Translations under genes and position numbers: made by a program
Notes under the pieces: model-generated
The model's database searches: none
Seen by the model: only the letters and a program-made list of their open reading frames with translations
What the model was told of the DNA's origin: nothing
NCBI GenBank assembly: GCA_947034885.2
Contig: OX344749.2
Coordinates: forward strand, 53,349,682-53,413,681
Source of the DNA: Thuidium tamariscinum
Taxonomy: Eukaryota > Streptophyta > Bryopsida > Hypnales > Thuidiaceae
Length of the DNA stretch: 64,000 nucleotides
Reading direction: 5' to 3'
Shown here: positions 59,271 to 64,000 of the stretch, one piece after another
Layout: each line of letters starts with the position of its first letter
Numbering within the stretch: position 1 is the stretch's first letter

Positions 59271-59718
59271 AGCCATTTTGTAAAAGTTGATAGTGATGAA
59301 ATTTCATCAAAAGAATGATCTGAGAACCCTCTTCAATGTTCAAAAATTGCAGACAATAGGAATGTTGTTTGTAGTCATGTAGAGGATTTAAAATAATATA
59401 TTTTGAAATATACTATGCAAATAGACCATGAAAGTTTGAGCTCTAGATCATTAAATTTGGAGACTTGTAACATAGTGAAAACCCCTATACTTCAACTTGT
59501 GAGTTGTGACAAATTGACAAAAATAATTTATAAATATAAAATGATTTTTGAAAATTTTGAAAAAATAAGGGATTTGGTATTCTAAATACCATGAAGTTAG
59601 ACAAGTTCAATAAAAATTTAATGTTCATTGGGCTCATGCTTCAAAAGTTATAGCAGATAATGAGAGAGTATAACCCAATTGTGATAGGGCTGAAATAGTA
59701 TCCTTTCTTGCAATGACC

Positions 59719-60823
59719 CATTGTAAAATGTCTCCCACACTTGTAGAATAAGGGGTTTTAGACGAAGGCTTAACTAAAAAAAGTACAAAAGAAAGACAAC
59801 ACAAAACTCCATGGAAAAGCTTGATTCAAATATGTAGCATAACTAGTTGTTAATAGTACCTAGCACTACCTAACTAAAGCCTTCAAAATGGCTTTCATAA
59901 TAGAACCATCTCCAAGAGACCCCTCATTCAATCTAGTCATAAGATCATAGTTACTCTAATTATTTTTTCTCTAACTGATTATTGACTTTCAAAAAACTTT
60001 GATAGGAGAGCTTGGTTCTATATCCATCTTTCCATTCGTTCTTCTATCCATCTAAAAGTAATCATTGGCTCTAAATTGTTGGGAAACAGGCTTTGAATCA
60101 ACAAAAACTATCTTGAGTAAGTTTGAATAGCTAACTTATTTTAAAAGTAAAACAATACTGCAATAGTTGAAACTCTTTTAGTCAAGCTACTTGTATTTTA
60201 ATATATTTTTTGTTTTTGTTTTCTATGTCACATTGAAGAAAAAAAAAATTGTAAAATTTTTGAACCTACTATAGTTAAAGCCAATAGGATATTATTTTAA
60301 ACGTTCAAATGAATTAGGAATTCACAAGCTAATACAACCAATAAGAAATCAAAGAAAAGATTGGGAGCATGTTGAACCAAATCTTTATATATAGAAATGA
60401 ATGTCAACTTTAATTGTCATTTTTAGCATGAACTCAAATGGGAACTCAAATGACATTTTAACTCCATTGTTAAATCATTTTTCAAACATGCTTTGACAAG
60501 CTATTTCTCCAATGTTCTTCATTAAGGCCTTATTAGAGAAGTATCTATTTTAACCACTAAAGTCAAAAGGCCTTTTTCATCATAAAAATACTGAAAAATA
60601 TATTTTATATTGGTATTGCATACAATGCATAGACTAGCATTAAACTTTTCAAAAGAAAATTCTTACATTTAACCAAAGAAACTTGCATTAGATGAATATG
60701 AAAAAATTTATTAAAAATTTCAAAAACCTTTCACCACGCAAACTATAAGATATTTTCATTTAAAAGTGAAGAAAATAGATTTTTGTGCACCATACATAAC
60801 TAGTTTATTTAACTTTGAACAAT
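59719..60823. other. AT-rich spacer
   Basis: No gene or element recognised. Confidence 0.35.
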
Positions 60824-61466
60824 TAGATTTTTGCAAGAATGGCCAACCGTTTTATCTCTTCTTTTGAATAGTACTAATATTTTGGGGAATATTTCATAAT
60901 TAGAAAAAAAATTTAATGTAAAAATATATTTATTTTATTGACTTTTAAAAAGAAGTTACTGTAGCAAGAAGGAAAAGCATAGAAAAATTTGCTAAGGAGA
61001 ATAAGAAAGTGGAAAATTACATGAAACTATGTACTTTAATGTTTTAATTAATTTATAAAAATTTCACTGAAAGAATGATCTTGAAACCATTTTCAATGTT
61101 TAGAATTGCACACACAAGGGAGCCCTATTTGCATAAACATTGAAGACATAAAGTAATTCTTTTTTAAGTTTTTTTTTGGTGGACACATGCCTCTGTAGTG
61201 TAGAAATAGCTCACACAAATTTCAAGTCTACATCATTATTTTTGGGTACTCTATAGTACCCAAAACCTCTAAACCACAAAAGTGTGATAAATTAGCTACA
61301 TTGAAATTGAAAAGTGTGCACTTCAATTAATATCAAGTTAGTCATTTTCAATAGAAATTTTAAATACAATGGCTTCATGCCTTCAGAGTCCTAAAGTTAC
61401 AACCAAAGGCAACTTTGTCACTTCCAATGAGACAACAAATAGGACAAGGCCATTCTTGCAATCACC
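60824..61466. mobile_element. TIR element G, about 640 bp, worn left end
   Basis: Right terminus read inward GGTGATTGCAAGAATGGCC; the left end retains TTTGCAAGAATGGCC but its outermost bases are degraded, so the left border is approximate. The interior shares phrases with element C in inverted orientation (for example GGTGGACACATGCCTCT and TAGTACCCAAAACC-like sequence). Non-coding. Confidence 0.6.
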
Positions 61467-63435
61467 CATTTGTTAACAAAAAGTCTTAAACTTTTACACT
61501 AAATACTTTGAATTTAATAAATTGAGTTAGCAATCAAGGAAAAAAATTCAAAGAAAAAACTTAATTAAAAATTGTGACGTTTCTCTAATGGATATTTTGT
61601 AGCAATCATGACATTTAAAATTTGAACAATGACATTTTTTTATTTAAGAAATTTTAAACATTATTTATGAAAATTACTTCATTTAATATTTTTTAAATTA
61701 AAAATTATCTCTTGCAATATGCCTATTCTAAAATTTATTGAATGTTTATATATAACAATTTATAAAATACATCTCTAGCGGAAATGTTGGACAATTATAG
61801 CAATTTATTGACAAAAAGATTGAATGGATGAAATAACAAGTCTTAACTCCTAAATGATTGAGGAGTATTTTGGATCCAATAAATTTTTTAAAATTAAAGA
61901 CAATTGCATGTGTTCTCAATTTTTCAATCCTATGGTTAACCTTTTCCAAATATATGTATATAAGGATTGTATTGAATGCAAGATTTTAAATTATTTTATA
62001 GAATTGGATCAATGGTAACAAAATTATATCCAATTTAGTCTTTTTTATCGTCAAGACAAGTAAATTGTTAGTGAGTTCATTTTTTGTATATGAGTTTTTT
62101 TTCTTGAAAATTTCTCAGAGATTGGCAACTGAATTTCAAAGCAATTTGCCATCTTAAACAAGTTGTGACTTGTGAGACACATATGTTTTGTATGAAAAGA
62201 ATTTGAAAGATGAAACTTATGCAAGTACAATGTTGTAAAAGAAACCCATCTTTCTTAATTTTCAAAGTAAGTATCTTACAATTAGTCAATTTTTCTTTTT
62301 GAAATTGTAGCATAGTATATTTCATTGAATTAAATATATAATTTTATAGTTGGATTTGTAAAATAAAATAAATTAAAATATTTTTACAGTTAGTTACACA
62401 AGTTCAGACCAAAAATATTTTTCACATCATAATTCTTCAATCACTTATTTGAGTTTGGCAAAAATTTCATGTACTAGAAAGTTGGCAATATGAATGTACG
62501 ACACATGCTCCTTTGGAAAAGAAAAAGGATGTACTTTACAATGGCTTGCTTCAAAAATGAAAAAGCTTGATATGAATTAAGTAGTCATTTAGTGGTTAAT
62601 GGCTAAAACTATCTTAATATGGGCTATGGAAAAATAGAAATGGAAGTAGATAAATGTTATCAAGGTCTATGGGCTTAATTGAATATTCACAAAACATTGT
62701 GCAAATGGTTCATTAATAATCAAAACACTTGTGGTATTTGAATTTGAATGTTTTAGCATATCATTATTATACAGTCTATGGTATTATTGGATGTATTATG
62801 CATGAAAAAATACAATGCAAATAATACATTTTATGTTGCTTTATTTGAGTTTTTTGGCACTTACCAATGGATAAGTTACATTTTATATTTTTTGTTGCTC
62901 ATAGAGAGAAAAAAGAGAAACTTTAACAAATTAATGGTTGGAGTAAATGTTATTACAAACATTTTGTAGATTTTTTAAAAGACTTATTTTGTTTATTAGT
63001 TTTCAAGTTGTTGAAATTATTTATAGACAGTTTGAAAAGAAGAGGAGAATCCATTTGCATATGTGTTGCATATTACATATTGTTTTGTTTTTAATAATAC
63101 GAACTACTAGCCAAAATAAATCATCTTTGAAAGATTGCCAATATATTCATCAAATGATCATTTTTATCATTGTATAATTTCTACCTTTGTAATAAAGAGA
63201 TTATTTCAAAACATTAAAAAAAAAATTGTCTAAAATATTATTGTCACTCATTATAAGTTATGTATTTTAACTTGTGTTAAGTATAATTTCCATTATACAA
63301 TATGCAATAAGAAACTATAAACTTATGAAATCTAAACTCTACTATACAAGCATACAAGCAATTCCTTGTAAATTAAATTGCAAAATTTTCTATTATTTCA
63401 ATATACATCACTTAAAATAAATATTTTTAGATGTT
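61467..63435. other. AT-rich spacer, no gene seen
   Basis: Very AT-rich. Frames of 60-82 codons on both strands are Lys/Ile/Phe-rich and probably chance. No element border found. Confidence 0.35.
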
Positions 63436-63480
63436 TATATATATATATATATATATTTATTTATTTATTTATTTATTTTA
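63436..63480 (+). repeat. (TA)n followed by (TTTA)n microsatellite
   Basis: About ten TA units pass directly into about six TTTA units, forming a compound simple repeat. Confidence 0.9.
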
Positions 63481-64000
63481 GTCCATAACCCCATCTTGGC
63501 TCCTTCTTCATTTGTATAGGAAAAGAGATACAAAAGTCACTAGAGGGGATGCCCTAATGACCTACATGAATGTGCTTCATCCACTTTTCATAGCAAAAAC
63601 ACTTTAAAAAAGTCACCATCCACCATTTATTGAATGTTGACTCTAATTTCAAGTTTAAACAACCTAAATTAAATGGGTCCCTCCCTTGTGACGCAAGAAT
63701 GTAGGGCATGGAGAGCCTCCAAAGGGCGAATGACTCCTTCCATTGCACCACCAATCAATCATTGCTAAATCCTGCTCATTCAAGTATTAATGGAAACAGA
63801 AGAAGCATATTCCTGCTTCAATGAGTGAGGCCAACTGAAGAAGGCAAGGGACGATAGGAAGCCGGGCCTTGAATGCCAGAGCTCTCGGTTGGGACCACAG
63901 GCCCTGAACTGTCTCACCTATCCAGCATGATCTCGATCAATGCTGCTGGAACCAACTCAAAGGAGTTGGGTTGCAAGGGAGCCACATTCTTTTTTCGCCC
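63481..64000. other. Right edge with rising GC
   Basis: Composition rises from about 63500 and more strongly after 63780. A 66-codon minus-strand frame at 63554-63754 has no recognised domain. The last 200 bases look like the start of another gene or transposon that continues beyond the window. Confidence 0.3.

Larger units (their letters stand above)
57479..59718. mobile_element. TIR element D, outermost of three nested copies
   Basis: Left end near GGATCATTGCAAGAAAGG, right end read inward GGTCATTGCAAGAAAGGA. Flanks CAATTG and CATTGT share only ATTG, so the target duplication is worn. It encloses element E completely. After E is excluded, about 740 bp remain, close to the length of members A and C. 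Confidence 0.6.

Noticed and set aside
1-64000. CRISPR arrays, rRNA or tRNA genes, LTR pairs
   Set aside because: No regular short repeats with spacers, no conserved rRNA blocks, no tRNA cloverleaf and no long direct terminal repeats with a primer-binding site were seen by eye. A tRNAscan or LTR search was not possible here.

Overview
This is land-plant nuclear DNA: spliced genes with GT-AG introns, plant-type transposon families (CACTA/EnSpm, an L1-like LINE with a DUF4283-type ORF1, hAT and piggyBac-like miniature elements), and one host C2H2 zinc-finger gene of the WIP/IDD/STOP1 type. Long AT-rich spacers separate short GC-richer islands. A non-seed plant such as a moss would fit, but that is only a leaning.

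Layout. 1-2450: two minus-strand exons of an unidentified, low-complexity protein gene that runs off the left edge. 3443-26420: a nearly full-length LINE on the minus strand, interrupted twice. A 923-bp piggyBac-like element (22000-22922, TTAA target) and a 15.2-kb CACTA transposon (4332-19513, 3-bp target GTA) both sit inside its ORF2, and the reading frame continues across each junction. The CACTA carries an intact Transposase_24-type gene (minus), a small plus-strand ORF and a five-exon TNP2-type transposase gene whose only visible defects are two TAG codons.

26421-48400: AT-rich repeat territory with no convincing host gene. It holds three or four hAT-type elements with 8-bp target duplications, a 1.68-kb piggyBac-like element lying inside a much larger, almost perfect 842-bp inverted repeat (39528-42167), a 345-bp tandem duplication, a GC-rich gene-like island (43.4-44.2 kb), and the first members of a TIR family ending in GGTGATTGCAAGAAACACTT.

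48400-52800: a GC-richer island with the zinc-finger gene (49128-51336, minus, three exons, 538 aa). 52800-64000: AT-rich again, with more members of the same TIR family, three of them nested inside each other at 57.5-59.7 kb, a second 298-bp hAT MITE, a GC-rich promoter-like island at 56.0-57.2 kb, and a GC rise at the right edge.

The clearest readable history is of successive insertions: the LINE first, then the piggyBac-like and CACTA elements inside it. Most internal stops in the LINE and both in the CACTA transposase are TAG, several where a Trp (TGG) is expected, which suggests decay by cytosine deamination in silenced DNA. No new cellular system was found; the least familiar items are the TIR family, the large palindrome and the unidentified left-edge gene.
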